Positions 9,318-18,367 of a stretch of DNA of 64,000 nucleotides are shown here, piece after piece. Made by a program: the position numbers and the translations under genes. This DNA is from Anammoximicrobium sp964486845 (GTDB lineage Bacteria; Planctomycetota; Planctomycetia; Pirellulales; Pirellulaceae), in NCBI GenBank assembly GCA_964486845.1, contig CAZAQY010000005.1, positions 29,879 through 93,878 on the forward strand. The letters run 5' to 3'. How positions within the stretch are numbered: position 1 is the stretch's first letter; the number at the start of each line of letters is the position of its first letter. The notes beneath the pieces were generated by a model that ran no database searches, was not told the origin of the DNA, and was given only the letters and a program-made list of their open reading frames with translations.

Positions 9318-12300
9318 ATGAACGGGCACTGTCGATTCTGGACGGTGGTTGTCATCGTTTCCGCGATTTGGCTGATCCAGTCGGTTTGTGAGGCACAGGT
9401 CGCCGCAAGTTTGCCTGAGGGCGTCAAAGCGGTCTGGGATCTGGCCAAAGCCGATCGCGCGACGACGCCGACGCGAGAACGGGTTTGCATCAACGGTCTC
9501 TGGCAGTGGCAGCCGGCGGACGCAACGAGCGATCGCGTCCCGGCCGGAGACTGGGGGTACTTCAAGGTCCCCGCAGCCTGGCCGGGGATTACCGACTATA
9601 TGCAAAAGGACTTCCAGACGGTGTATCCGCATCCAAGTTGGAAAGACGAGCGGCTTTCCGGCGTCACGGCGGCCTGGTATCAACGCCAGATTACGATCCC
9701 AGCCGGATGGACCGGACGCCGCATCGCGGTCCAGGCGGAGTACTTGAACTCGTATGCGGTGGTGTATCTGGACGGGAAGCGAGTCGGCGAGATGCGGTTC
9801 CCGGCAGGCGAATTGGATCTCACGGCGGTGTGCCGCCCGGGAGCCACGCACGTGCTGAGCGCACTGGTGGTGGCCATGCCTCTGAAAGGCGTCAGACTGT
9901 CCTACAACGACAGCAACGCAGCTCGCGAAGTGCAAGGTTCCGTAGCTCGGCGCGGGCTGTGCGGCGACGTGTACCTGGCCGCCACCCCCGCCGGCGCGCA
10001 CGTCGCGGACAGCAAGGTGGATACCTCGGTGCGCAAGGGTCGGATCACGTTCGAGGCCGCGCTGCAGGACCTTGCGACGGACGCGCCGTACACGCTGCGC
10101 GCCCAGGTGAGCGACAAGGGCCAAGAGGTCAAGACGTTCACGAGCAAGCCGTTCCGTGCCAGCGACCTGCGCGACGGCCGCATCGTGCTGGCTGAGAAGT
10201 GGCTGCCGGAGAAGTTGTGGGACACGCACACGCCGCAGAACACGTACCAGTACAGTATCTCGCTGCTGGACGCCCAAGGCGAGGCGCTGGACGTGACCAG
10301 TCCCGTGCCGTTCGGGTTCCGCGAGTTCTGGATCGACGGCCGAGACTTCTACCTGAACGGCAGCCGCATTTTCCTGAGTGCGGTGCCGCTGGACAACGCC
10401 CAGATCGGCGCTGCGCTGGCCTCGTACGACGGGGCGCGGGAGAGCCTGAAGCGACTCCGGAGTTTCGGCATCAACTTCGTCTACACCCACAACTACAGCT
10501 GTCAACCGGGAGCCCACCTCAGCTTTGCCGAAATCCTGCGGGCGGCCGACGACGTGGGGATGCTGGTCTCCCTGTCGCAGCCCCACTTTGGCGATTACGA
10601 CTGGCAGACGTCGGATGCCGACCAGACGAACGATTACGCACGGCATGCGGAGTTCTACGTGCGCATGGCGCAGCCTCACCCCTCGGTCGTGATGTACTCC
10701 ACCAGCCACAACGCCACGGGCTACAACGAGGACATGAACCCGGACTTGATCGACGGCATCTACGACGAGCGCAGCCCGTGGGCGATGAACAACGTCCGGC
10801 GGGCCCTGCGGGCCGAGGCGATTATCCAGCGTCTGGATCCCGGCCGCATCGTGTACCATCACTCGTCGGGCAACCTGAGTTCGATGCACACGAGCAACTT
10901 CTATCCCAATTTCGTCCCGATCCAGGAGCTTTCCGATTGGTTCGAGCACTGGGCGACGCAGGGCGTCAAGCCCTTCTTTGCGTGCGAATACGGAGCGCCG
11001 TTCATGTGGGACTGGGCCATGTATCGCGGCTGGTTCAAGGGTCACCGGGAATTCGGCAGCGCCGTCGTTCCCTGGGACTTCTGTCTCGCGGAATGGAACG
11101 CTCAGTTCCTGGGCGACGCTGCGTTTCGGATCAGCGACCAAGAAAAACGCAACATCCGCTGGGAAGCCGGGCGATTTCGCAGCGGCAGCTTGTGGCACCG
11201 TTGGGACTATCCGCATCAGCTGGGTTCGTCTGACTTTGACGAACGCTACCCCGTGCTGGCCAAGTACCTGACCGACAACTGGCGCGCTTTCCGCACGTGG
11301 GGCGTGTCGGCCATCTCGCCGTGGGAGCATCACGTGCTGTGGAAATTGCGCCCCGGTATGGACCGGAACCGCCGGGTCGAGTTGACGACCGACTGGGAGC
11401 GCCTCCAGCGGCCGGGTTTCAGCCCCGATTACCTCGAAGAACGGTACGAACGCATGGACTTGGCTTATGAGCCGAGCGACTGGGTTGCCACGCCGGGCGC
11501 CGAGGCCATGTACCGGAACAACCGGCCGCTGCTGGCCTACCTGGCGGGCAAGCCCGCGCGATTCACGAGCCAGGACCACAATTTCTTGCCGGGCGAGACG
11601 GTCGAAAAGCAGATCGTTGTGATCAATAATTCCCGCCTGCCGGTGACCTGCGCCTGGTCATGGTCCTTGGCCCTGCCGCAGCCGGTTGGAGATACGCAAG
11701 AGGTCCGTGTCGAGACGGGGCAGCAGGCGCGGATTCCGCTGTGCGCGCCTGTGCCGAAGAACCTGCCGCCGGGCTCCTACGAACTGACCATGACGGCTCG
11801 TTTCCGAACGGTTTCGAACGGAACCGGGGAAGATGTCGAGACGCAAAAAGACCAGTTCACCATCCATGTGTTGCCGCCGGTCGCCGCGTGCGAATCGGCT
11901 CTCAAGATCGCGCTGTTCGATCCGCAGGGCCAAACGGGCAAGCTCTTCGAGTCGCTGGGCGTGCGCTGCCAAGGCGTGGAAGCCAATGCCGACCTGTCCG
12001 GTTACGACTTGCTGATCATCGGCAAGGCAGCCTTGACGGCGGACGGGCCGGCGCCCGACATTCGCCGCGTTCCGGACGGACTCAAGGTGCTGGTCTTCGA
12101 GCAGACATCGGAGGCACTGGAGAAGCGATTGGGGTTCCGCGTCCACGAGTACGGCCTGCGGAACGTTTTCCGGCGGATCTCCGATCATCCCGTCCTGAGT
12201 GGACTTGACGACGATCATCTGCGCGACTGGCGAGGCGAGGCGACGATCCTCCCGCCGCGCCTGGCCTACGAACCGAACGACCGTTACAACGGCGCGCCGA

Positions 12301-14309
12301 CGGTGCGCTGGTGCGGCCTCGAGGTTCCCCGGTTGTGGCGCTGCGGCAATCGCGGCAACGTGGCTTCCGTCCTGATCGAAAAGCCCGCCCGCGGGGACTT
12401 CTTGCCGATTGTCGACGGCGGCTTCAGCCTCCAATACAGCCCTCTGATGGAATACCGCGAAGACCGCGGCATGGTGTTGTTCTGCCAGTTGGATGTGACC
12501 GGGCGCACGGAGGACGATCCGGCGGCCCGCCAGGTGGTCCGGAATCTGCTGGGCTACGTGTCATCCTGGAAACCCTGCCCGCGTCGCCAGGCCGTGTATG
12601 TGGGCGATCCGCGCGGCAAAACGCACTTCGAATCGGCCGGGGTGTCACTCAAACCCTATGAGGGCGGCAAGCTGACCGGTGATCAGGTCCTTGTCGTCGC
12701 TCCTGGCGCTGGGGCGACGCTGGCCCCGCGCGCTCCGGACGTGGCCCAATTTCTGAAGGCGGGGGGGCATATTCTTGGGCTGGAACTCGATGCCCAAGAG
12801 GCGAACAAGTTCCTGCCGTCGCCGGTGCGGACGAAGAACCAGGAGCACATCGCCGCGTGTTTCGAGCCGCCTGGCGCTGATTCTCTGCTGGCCGGAGTTG
12901 GGCCGGCGGACGTCCACAACCGCGCCCCACGCGAACTGCCGCTCGTCTCCGGCGGCGCTTGTGTCGCCGGCAACGGCGTGCTGGCCCAGCCGGAGGGCAT
13001 GAACGTCGTCCTTTGTCAGCTTGCGCCCTGGAACGTCAGCCGCGCGCAGGGCGCGTCACCGTCCTTCACCGTCGTTGGCCCCTCGTCCAGACAAGCCCGA
13101 AGCGCCAGCGAGGGGACGGCGGCCAGCGAAACCCGAAGCGCCAGCGAGGAATCAATATCCCTCGACGGCAACCACGCCGCGCTCCTGACCATGGGCACCG
13201 CCCCGTATGCCCAGTTCGGACAGAAGCTGAACGTCGGGCAAGTCGGCAAGACATACACTCTGGCCGCCTTTGTCAAGAGCGCCGGCGAACCGGTCCGCGC
13301 GCGTCTGGAGGTGGAGCGGGCCGGCAGACCCTGGGATCGGGCCGCGCGCGGCGAGGACATCGAGGTTGGCCCCGACCCATGGACCGAACTGCACGTCACG
13401 TTCACCGTGGAGAAACCTTTCCCGGAGGGCTGGCAAGCCTACCTGCACTGCGAGCAGGAAGGCGGCCGATTGCGCGTTGACTCGTTCCGGATGTACGAGG
13501 GCAAATACGTTCCGGGGCGGCCCAACGCGCAGGCTCCCGCGCGGGACAGTCAAGAACTGTTTGCCAATCCGAGTTTCGAGGCCGGCACGAACCCGTGGTC
13601 CTTCACTTGGCCCACCGAGCAGCACAACATCCGCCGCACCTACCGCCGAACTTCGTTCCTGGTGGCCCGCCTGCTGGCCAACATGGGCGTCAGCGGCGAC
13701 ACGCCGCTGCTGGCCCGCTTCGCCACGCCGGCCAGCGGCGTGGCCCGCGAGTCGGTGGTCCGCAACGGCGACTTCCGTCAAGCCAAAGATCCGGCCGGAA
13801 TGCCGGATCACTGGCAGTTCAGTACCGGCGCCAAGCAAGCGACGTGTGTGCTGGAACCTATCGCACCGGGTGCATCTCAGCCGTGTCTGCGGATCACCTG
13901 TCCCGGCTTTGGCGACCGGGACCGCGGCAGCGTGATGCTGGCCCAAGTCGACGTTCCCGTGGAAGCGGGCCAGTGGTACCGCATCTCGCTGCGGGCCAAG
14001 GGGTCCGGGCTCGAACGCGGCGGCGTGACGCTCGCCCTGCAAAGCACCGTCACGTGGACATCGCTGTTCGAGTACCAACGTTTCGTTCCGCGAGAGCCGT
14101 GGAAGGAGTTCACCTTCCTGGTTCAGGCCAAGGCGACGGCGACGAACAAGACGCGACTCCAGATCTGGCACGGCTTGGCGGGGACGCTGTGGCTGGCCGA
14201 CGTGCGCGTGGCCCCCTGCGACCCGCCCGCCGAGGGTCGCTGGACCAGCGGCTTGTACGTTGACCAGCCGCAGGAATGGGACGACCCCTATCGCTTCTTC
14301 CGGTGGTAG
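9318..14309 (+). CDS. Exported GH2-like protein with C-terminal carbohydrate-binding-like domains
   Basis: A 1663-aa protein with an N-terminal signal peptide (about 1-29, ending CEAQ). GGAG at 9306-9309 fixes the ATG at 9318, although the frame is open far upstream. Residues about 40-290 look like the sugar-binding and Ig-like domains of glycoside hydrolase family 2, followed by a TIM-barrel region with HPSVVMYSTSHNA and PFFACEYGAPF. E557 in the latter aligns with the GH2 nucleophile, but the usual Asn-Glu acid/base pair is replaced by H464-N465, so activity may be altered or lost. The C-terminal half holds a ThuA/glutamine-amidotransferase-like stretch and two CBM-like beta-sandwich regions. 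An Arg-Ser-Ala-Ser-Glu repeat is inserted near 1260-1277. The neighbouring oxidoreductase converges 4 bp away. Confidence 0.8.
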   Translation: MNGHCRFWTVVVIVSAIWLIQSVCEAQVAASLPEGVKAVWDLAKADRATTPTRERVCINGLWQWQPADATSDRVPAGDWGYFKVPAAWPGITDYMQKDFQTVYPHPSWKDERLSGVTAAWYQRQITIPAGWTGRRIAVQAEYLNSYAVVYLDGKRVGEMRFPAGELDLTAVCRPGATHVLSALVVAMPLKGVRLSYNDSNAAREVQGSVARRGLCGDVYLAATPAGAHVADSKVDTSVRKGRITFEAALQDLATDAPYTLRAQVSDKGQEVKTFTSKPFRASDLRDGRIVLAEKWLPEKLWDTHTPQNTYQYSISLLDAQGEALDVTSPVPFGFREFWIDGRDFYLNGSRIFLSAVPLDNAQIGAALASYDGARESLKRLRSFGINFVYTHNYSCQPGAHLSFAEILRAADDVGMLVSLSQPHFGDYDWQTSDADQTNDYARHAEFYVRMAQPHPSVVMYSTSHNATGYNEDMNPDLIDGIYDERSPWAMNNVRRALRAEAIIQRLDPGRIVYHHSSGNLSSMHTSNFYPNFVPIQELSDWFEHWATQGVKPFFACEYGAPFMWDWAMYRGWFKGHREFGSAVVPWDFCLAEWNAQFLGDAAFRISDQEKRNIRWEAGRFRSGSLWHRWDYPHQLGSSDFDERYPVLAKYLTDNWRAFRTWGVSAISPWEHHVLWKLRPGMDRNRRVELTTDWERLQRPGFSPDYLEERYERMDLAYEPSDWVATPGAEAMYRNNRPLLAYLAGKPARFTSQDHNFLPGETVEKQIVVINNSRLPVTCAWSWSLALPQPVGDTQEVRVETGQQARIPLCAPVPKNLPPGSYELTMTARFRTVSNGTGEDVETQKDQFTIHVLPPVAACESALKIALFDPQGQTGKLFESLGVRCQGVEANADLSGYDLLIIGKAALTADGPAPDIRRVPDGLKVLVFEQTSEALEKRLGFRVHEYGLRNVFRRISDHPVLSGLDDDHLRDWRGEATILPPRLAYEPNDRYNGAPTVRWCGLEVPRLWRCGNRGNVASVLIEKPARGDFLPIVDGGFSLQYSPLMEYREDRGMVLFCQLDVTGRTEDDPAARQVVRNLLGYVSSWKPCPRRQAVYVGDPRGKTHFESAGVSLKPYEGGKLTGDQVLVVAPGAGATLAPRAPDVAQFLKAGGHILGLELDAQEANKFLPSPVRTKNQEHIAACFEPPGADSLLAGVGPADVHNRAPRELPLVSGGACVAGNGVLAQPEGMNVVLCQLAPWNVSRAQGASPSFTVVGPSSRQARSASEGTAASETRSASEESISLDGNHAALLTMGTAPYAQFGQKLNVGQVGKTYTLAAFVKSAGEPVRARLEVERAGRPWDRAARGEDIEVGPDPWTELHVTFTVEKPFPEGWQAYLHCEQEGGRLRVDSFRMYEGKYVPGRPNAQAPARDSQELFANPSFEAGTNPWSFTWPTEQHNIRRTYRRTSFLVARLLANMGVSGDTPLLARFATPASGVARESVVRNGDFRQAKDPAGMPDHWQFSTGAKQATCVLEPIAPGASQPCLRITCPGFGDRDRGSVMLAQVDVPVEAGQWYRISLRAKGSGLERGGVTLALQSTVTWTSLFEYQRFVPREPWKEFTFLVQAKATATNKTRLQIWHGLAGTLWLADVRVAPCDPPAEGRWTSGLYVDQPQEWDDPYRFFRW
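13093..13149 (+). repeat. CCCGAAGCGCCAGCGAGG repeat, two copies in frame
   Basis: Two near-identical copies of CCCGAAGCGCCAGCGAGG (13096-13113 and 13132-13149) sit 36 bp apart inside the GH2-like gene. The spacing is a multiple of three, so both are read as ARSASEG/TRSASEE. I recognise this as a repeat type common in planctomycete genomes. It interrupts an otherwise ordinary protein segment, which suggests insertion into the gene. Confidence 0.75.
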
Positions 14310-14313
14310 GTCG

Positions 14314-15648
14314 CTACTCCAATTTCCACGGGCTGCGGTACTCGTAATGCAGCAGATGGTTGGCGTCCTGGTTGTTGGTGATCTTCTCCTGCTCGGCGTC
14401 CCATTCGAGTCTCAGGCCGGTGGCCAGCGAGATGTTGGCCAGCAGGCTGTAGGTGGTCGAGCGGTGGCCGATCTCGACGTCTCCGTTGGGGGTCGCGCGG
14501 GACTTGATGCAGTCCAGGAAGTTGCGGGCGTGCAGCGAGGTGAGCGACAGGTTCTTGTTGCCGCTCTTCGACGGCGTTTCATCGCTGGCCTTCAGCTGCA
14601 CCGGCTCGATCCGCGGCTTGCGGTCCTGGAACTGCCCGCCCCGCTCGGGAATCACGTCGATCAGGTCGTCGCGGAGATAGGCCGTCCCCAGGGTGCCGCG
14701 GAGTTCGGCAAAGGCGTTTTGGGCCATCGCCGGGTTGCCGCAGGTTTCGTACTGTCCAAACATGACCAGCCGGCCCGCCGGGCATTGAAAAACCACCTGC
14801 ATGGTGTCGGGGATGGTGCGGTCGTCGTCCACGGCGAACCGGCCGCCCATGGCGCAGATCGAGGCCGGCGCCAGGTCGCCCGTCATCCAGCGGATCATGT
14901 CCAGGAAGTGGACTCCCTGGTTGGCCACCTGCGACGAATACAGATCCCACCAGCGGAACTTGTACGGCGCGATGGTCGCCTGGTAGGGCCGCAGGGGGCG
15001 TGGGCCGAGCCACATCTCCCAGTCCAAGTCCGCGGGCGGGTCGCTGGGCGGAGCCTTGCCGATTCCATCGGGATACATGTTGCTCAGTTGGTAGCAGCGG
15101 CACACCGTGACTTTGCCCAGCTTGTCGGCCTGGACGAAGGCGGCCCCGCGGGCGTACAGCGGCGACGAGCGGCGATGAATCCCGACCTGGACGACGCGCT
15201 TGTTCCGCCGCGCTGCCTCCACCATGCGACGGCCCTCGAAAACCGTGATCGACAGCGGTTTTTCGACGTAGACGTCTTTCCCCGCATCGCAGGCTGCAAT
15301 CGTCTGGATGGCGTGCCAGTGGTCGGGCGTGGCGATGACCACCGCGTCGAGGTCCTTGCGGTCGATCAGCTTGCGGAAATCGCCGCACGTGTCGGCCTTG
15401 CCGCCGACCCGCTCCTTGGCCTTCTGGAGCGTCGTTTGACTCACGTCGCACAGCGCCGCCACCTCCATGTCCGGGTGGTCCAGGAACGCGCCCAGCAGTT
15501 GCCCTCCCCGGTTGGCGACGCCGATGAAGCCGAGCCGGACGCGGTCGTTGGCTCCCAGCACCTTTTGCCTCTGGGCCGCGGTCAGAGTAATCGCCGCCGC
15601 AGCACCCGCTTTGGCAAACGTCCGTCGAGTGATCTTCGTATCTGGCAT
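14314..15648 (-). CDS. Tat-exported Gfo/Idh/MocA family oxidoreductase
   Basis: Encodes 444 aa. ATG at 15648 is chosen over an upstream in-frame start (15759) because GGGAGA lies just before it and the protein then begins with a twin-arginine signal (ITRRTFAKAG, R8-R9, then a hydrophobic stretch). The Rossmann domain follows with RLGFIGVANRGGQ, DVVVIATPDHWH-like strands (here VVIATPDHWHA) and the family's EKP motif (VEKPLS). The C-terminal alpha/beta domain ends near LEWDAEQEKITN. Members oxidise or reduce sugars and polyols with NAD(P). Exported copies of this family are numerous in planctomycetes, and substrate is not inferable. It converges with the GH2-like gene, leaving 4 bp between stops. 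Confidence 0.9.
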   Translation of the reverse strand: MPDTKITRRTFAKAGAAAAITLTAAQRQKVLGANDRVRLGFIGVANRGGQLLGAFLDHPDMEVAALCDVSQTTLQKAKERVGGKADTCGDFRKLIDRKDLDAVVIATPDHWHAIQTIAACDAGKDVYVEKPLSITVFEGRRMVEAARRNKRVVQVGIHRRSSPLYARGAAFVQADKLGKVTVCRCYQLSNMYPDGIGKAPPSDPPADLDWEMWLGPRPLRPYQATIAPYKFRWWDLYSSQVANQGVHFLDMIRWMTGDLAPASICAMGGRFAVDDDRTIPDTMQVVFQCPAGRLVMFGQYETCGNPAMAQNAFAELRGTLGTAYLRDDLIDVIPERGGQFQDRKPRIEPVQLKASDETPSKSGNKNLSLTSLHARNFLDCIKSRATPNGDVEIGHRSTTYSLLANISLATGLRLEWDAEQEKITNNQDANHLLHYEYRSPWKLE

Positions 15649-16068
15649 GGTTGTCTCCCTGGCTTTGAACAAGTTGAGTCGGTGTTCCTGATTCCGGTGA
15701 ACTCGAAACAAATCCGAACCGATCGTGCCGACCATCGTACCACATCTCGGCGGACGCAATCAGGGTCCGTGAAAATACACCGTAAACCATCGGACCATCG
15801 CATCCGGTTTTCGAGTCTCACTTCGGCGAACGCTGGTCGTTAGCCACCGGTTCCTTGGATGCTGGCGGCCGCCTGCTGTGCGGAGCCGTTGCGTAACTGA
15901 TACGGTTGATCGAAATCCAAACGACGTCCCGGAAGAGTTCCCTCAAGTCGCTCGCCCATTCTGGGCGATAAATGTCGGATGCAGGGACCATCCGCCCGCG
16001 AAGGTTCCTCTTGACGACGTTCCGATGGGTTGGCATGATCCGCAGTCCGTCTTGAATCGGAGTCGCAC
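15649..16068. other. Divergent intergenic region
   Basis: About 420 bp between the minus-strand oxidoreductase and the plus-strand glycine-zipper gene. It must hold promoters for both. Apart from a sigma-70-like promoter near its right end, no gene, repeat or strong hairpin is recognisable. A small reverse-strand frame at 15818-16108 crosses into the next gene and looks spurious. Confidence 0.6.
16011..16039 (+). promoter_or_regulatory. Sigma-70-like promoter for the glycine-zipper gene
   Basis: TTGACG at 16011-16016 and CATGAT at 16034-16039 are separated by 17 bp, giving five of six and four of six consensus matches. A start of transcription near 16046 would leave a short leader containing CGGAG at 16055-16059, nine bases before the ATG at 16069. 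Prediction from sequence only. Confidence 0.4.
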
Positions 16069-16716
16069 ATGAACACAAAACTGCTGGTTCTGCTGTCCGT
16101 GCTGTCACTTGTTTCGTCCACCTGTTTTGGGCAATGGCCGTACGAGCATCGCGACCGCGGCTTGGTCTTGGGGGCCTTGCTGGGGGGAGTGACCGGCGGC
16201 GCCATCGGACACAACAACCACCAAACAGCAGAAGGCGCGCTGATCGGCGGGGCGGTGGGAGCCCTGGCCGGCGCGGCCATCGGCGATTCGGTGGATACCC
16301 AAATCGCTCGCAACCAGGCCATGTACGAGCAGCGCGTGGCCGGCCAACTGACGCAGCAGGCCGTTACGGTTCAAGACGTGATTGGCATGAGCCAAGCCCG
16401 GCTCAGCGACAGCGTGATCGTGACGCAGATCAAGACTCGCGGCGTCGCCACTCGACTCCAGTCCAACGATTTGATCCTGCTCGCCAACGCAGGCGTCAGC
16501 GACACGGTGATCACCGCCATGCAGACCGCTCCCCTGGCCGTCGCCGCGGCTGCCCCCCCGACCTCCAGCGTGATTGTCCGCGAACACTACTACGCGCCGC
16601 CCGTGTATGTGGCCCCCGTCTACCCGCCCTGGCATCACGGTCCGTATTGGCACCATCCGGGACCCCCTTGCCGGCCCGGACCGAGCGTACACTGGGGCCT
16701 GTCGATCCGCCATTGA
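16069..16716 (+). CDS. Secreted glycine-zipper protein
   Basis: Encodes 215 aa with a signal peptide (about 1-21). Residues about 30-77 form two glycine-zipper segments (GALLGGVTGGAIG and GALIGGAVGALAGAAIG), the pattern found in outer-membrane or oligomerising 17-kDa-antigen-like proteins. A middle region (about 95-155) has two helical repeats containing SDSVIVTQIKTRG and SDTVITAMQTA, and the C-terminus is rich in His, Pro and Tyr (WHHGPYWHHPGPP). It probably inserts in or coats a membrane; the exact role is unknown. A start-proximal promoter and CGGAG support the start. It precedes the ExbB-like gene by 166 bp on the same strand. Confidence 0.8.
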   Translation: MNTKLLVLLSVLSLVSSTCFGQWPYEHRDRGLVLGALLGGVTGGAIGHNNHQTAEGALIGGAVGALAGAAIGDSVDTQIARNQAMYEQRVAGQLTQQAVTVQDVIGMSQARLSDSVIVTQIKTRGVATRLQSNDLILLANAGVSDTVITAMQTAPLAVAAAAPPTSSVIVREHYYAPPVYVAPVYPPWHHGPYWHHPGPPCRPGPSVHWGLSIRH

Positions 16717-16882
16717 ACCGCCCCTGGGCGCGTCCCCCAGCAAGGAACGGGGACGGGGGACGGACTCGCATCGGCCAGCATTGTCGGGTGAGGTGCAGAG
16801 CGGCATCTTGCCCGCAATGGCTTTCTTTTTCGCGTTCGGTTCGGTAAAGTGAGGCCAGACAAACCGCACGCGAGGCCGGTCT

Positions 16883-18349
16883 ATGTATTTCAACTTCAGC
16901 TGCTCCAGTTGTGGCAAGACGCTCAAGGTGCGCGAGGAACTGGCCGGCCGCAAGGCCAAGTGCCCGTACTGCCGGGCCGCCATCAGTGTGCCCGAGCAAT
17001 CCACAACCGAAAGCGCCGTCCGAGAGGAAGCCGAACCCGGCGCCGCAGGTCCGGATGCAGCGGCGACGGAGCGCGGCGAGAGCCCGGCGCCCGGAGCACC
17101 GGACGGCAGGCCGGTAGGGCCGTCGGACGCCAAGCCATCCGTTCCTGAGATCGCGGTCGGTCCAAGAATCAGCCCGCCCGCCATGCCCGGCCGTCCACGC
17201 ACGGGGCCCCGGCCCGCCGCCGGCCGAAAGAAACGTTCGACCAGCGAAACCGACGACGGCACGAACGCGAGTCTGCTCTGGACGTCGCTGATCGGCTTGG
17301 GCGCAACGGTCATGTTCTATCTGTTCTTGCTGCCGCTCCCCTCGATGTACTTCCGCGACTTGTTCTATGAACGCGGCTGGGTGACTGTGGCCGAGGCGTT
17401 CCTGATGTTTTGGTCTGTGGCGATCTTGGTCCTGAAGTGGTTCAAGTTGCGGCGGCAGCGCGAATCCATGCTCTTCGATCTGCTTCCCGAAGGCATCAGC
17501 CGTGACATCACCGTCGAAAATGTCGAGCAGTTCGCCTCGACCATCCGCGATCTGCCGGTGAATCCCAACGCCAGCTTCCTGGTCCAACGGGTCCTGCGCG
17601 GGCTGGAGCACTTCACGGTCCGCCGCAGCGCTTCCGAAGTTTCGACCGTGCTGGCGTCCCAATCCGAGTTGGACAGCCACTCGGTCGGTTCCAGTTACGC
17701 GCTGCTGAACGTATTCATTTGGGCCATCCCGATCCTGGGGTTCATCGGCACCGTGATGGGCCTGGGAACGGCCGTGGGCAGCCTGGGAGTCCAAGACACC
17801 AAGGACATCGAAGGCATCAAGGAATCGCTGGGAGCCATCACCGGCGGGCTGGGCGTGGCCTTCGACACCACGCTGGTGGCGCTGATGATGAGCCTGATGC
17901 TCAAGTTCCCCGCCAGCTCGCTGCAAAAGGCGGAGGAGGACTTGCTGAATTGGGTGGACGAGTACTGCAACGAGAACCTGCTCAAGCGGCTGAAGGAGGC
18001 CGGCGGCGAGCGGGTGCCGGAGCCGAGCGAAGTCGGCAAGATCATCCAACGCGCCATCGACCAGAATCTGGCCGAAGTCGTCGAACACGCGCGGAAGACC
18101 GTCAGAGAGATGAACGAGCAGAGTCGAGCGGCACAGCAGCAGTTGACCCAGATTGTCCGGGACTCCGCGGACACCGCCGCCGGCGCGGCGATTTCGCTGG
18201 CGGAGCATTTGAAGCTGCTGCAGCAAGCCGTCACCAACATGAATGAAGTGCTGGGCCAACTGGACGGCAAACAGGTGGTCATCCGGACGGCCGAGCGCCC
18301 GCGGCGGCGTTGGCGCTGGTTCGCCTCGCGGACGGACGATACGCAGTGA
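16883..18349 (+). CDS. MotA/TolQ/ExbB-like channel protein with N-terminal zinc ribbon
   Basis: A 488-aa inner-membrane protein. Residues 7-30 form a zinc ribbon (C7, C10, C27, C30), followed by a low-complexity linker and four hydrophobic segments at about 132-155, 168-190, 272-297 and 325-345. The last two with GFIGTVMGLGTAVG and GGLGVAFDTTLVALM are diagnostic of MotA/TolQ/ExbB proton channels, which use the proton gradient to drive partner proteins. A long cytoplasmic helix follows (about 350-470). The next two genes (18 bp and then 6 bp away) encode single-span coiled-coil proteins placed as ExbD/TolR partners would be. The zinc ribbon is an addition not present in E. coli ExbB or TolQ. 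Confidence 0.88.
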   Translation: MYFNFSCSSCGKTLKVREELAGRKAKCPYCRAAISVPEQSTTESAVREEAEPGAAGPDAAATERGESPAPGAPDGRPVGPSDAKPSVPEIAVGPRISPPAMPGRPRTGPRPAAGRKKRSTSETDDGTNASLLWTSLIGLGATVMFYLFLLPLPSMYFRDLFYERGWVTVAEAFLMFWSVAILVLKWFKLRRQRESMLFDLLPEGISRDITVENVEQFASTIRDLPVNPNASFLVQRVLRGLEHFTVRRSASEVSTVLASQSELDSHSVGSSYALLNVFIWAIPILGFIGTVMGLGTAVGSLGVQDTKDIEGIKESLGAITGGLGVAFDTTLVALMMSLMLKFPASSLQKAEEDLLNWVDEYCNENLLKRLKEAGGERVPEPSEVGKIIQRAIDQNLAEVVEHARKTVREMNEQSRAAQQQLTQIVRDSADTAAGAAISLAEHLKLLQQAVTNMNEVLGQLDGKQVVIRTAERPRRRWRWFASRTDDTQ

Positions 18350-18367
18350 CATGGCCGGGTCGCAGTC

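Noticed and set aside
14260..15843. 527-codon plus-strand frame
   Set aside because: Antisense to the Tat-exported oxidoreductase; composition is Arg/Gly/Val-rich with no motifs.
15818..16108. 96-codon minus-strand frame
   Set aside because: It runs into the start of the glycine-zipper gene and shows no known domain or ribosome-binding site.
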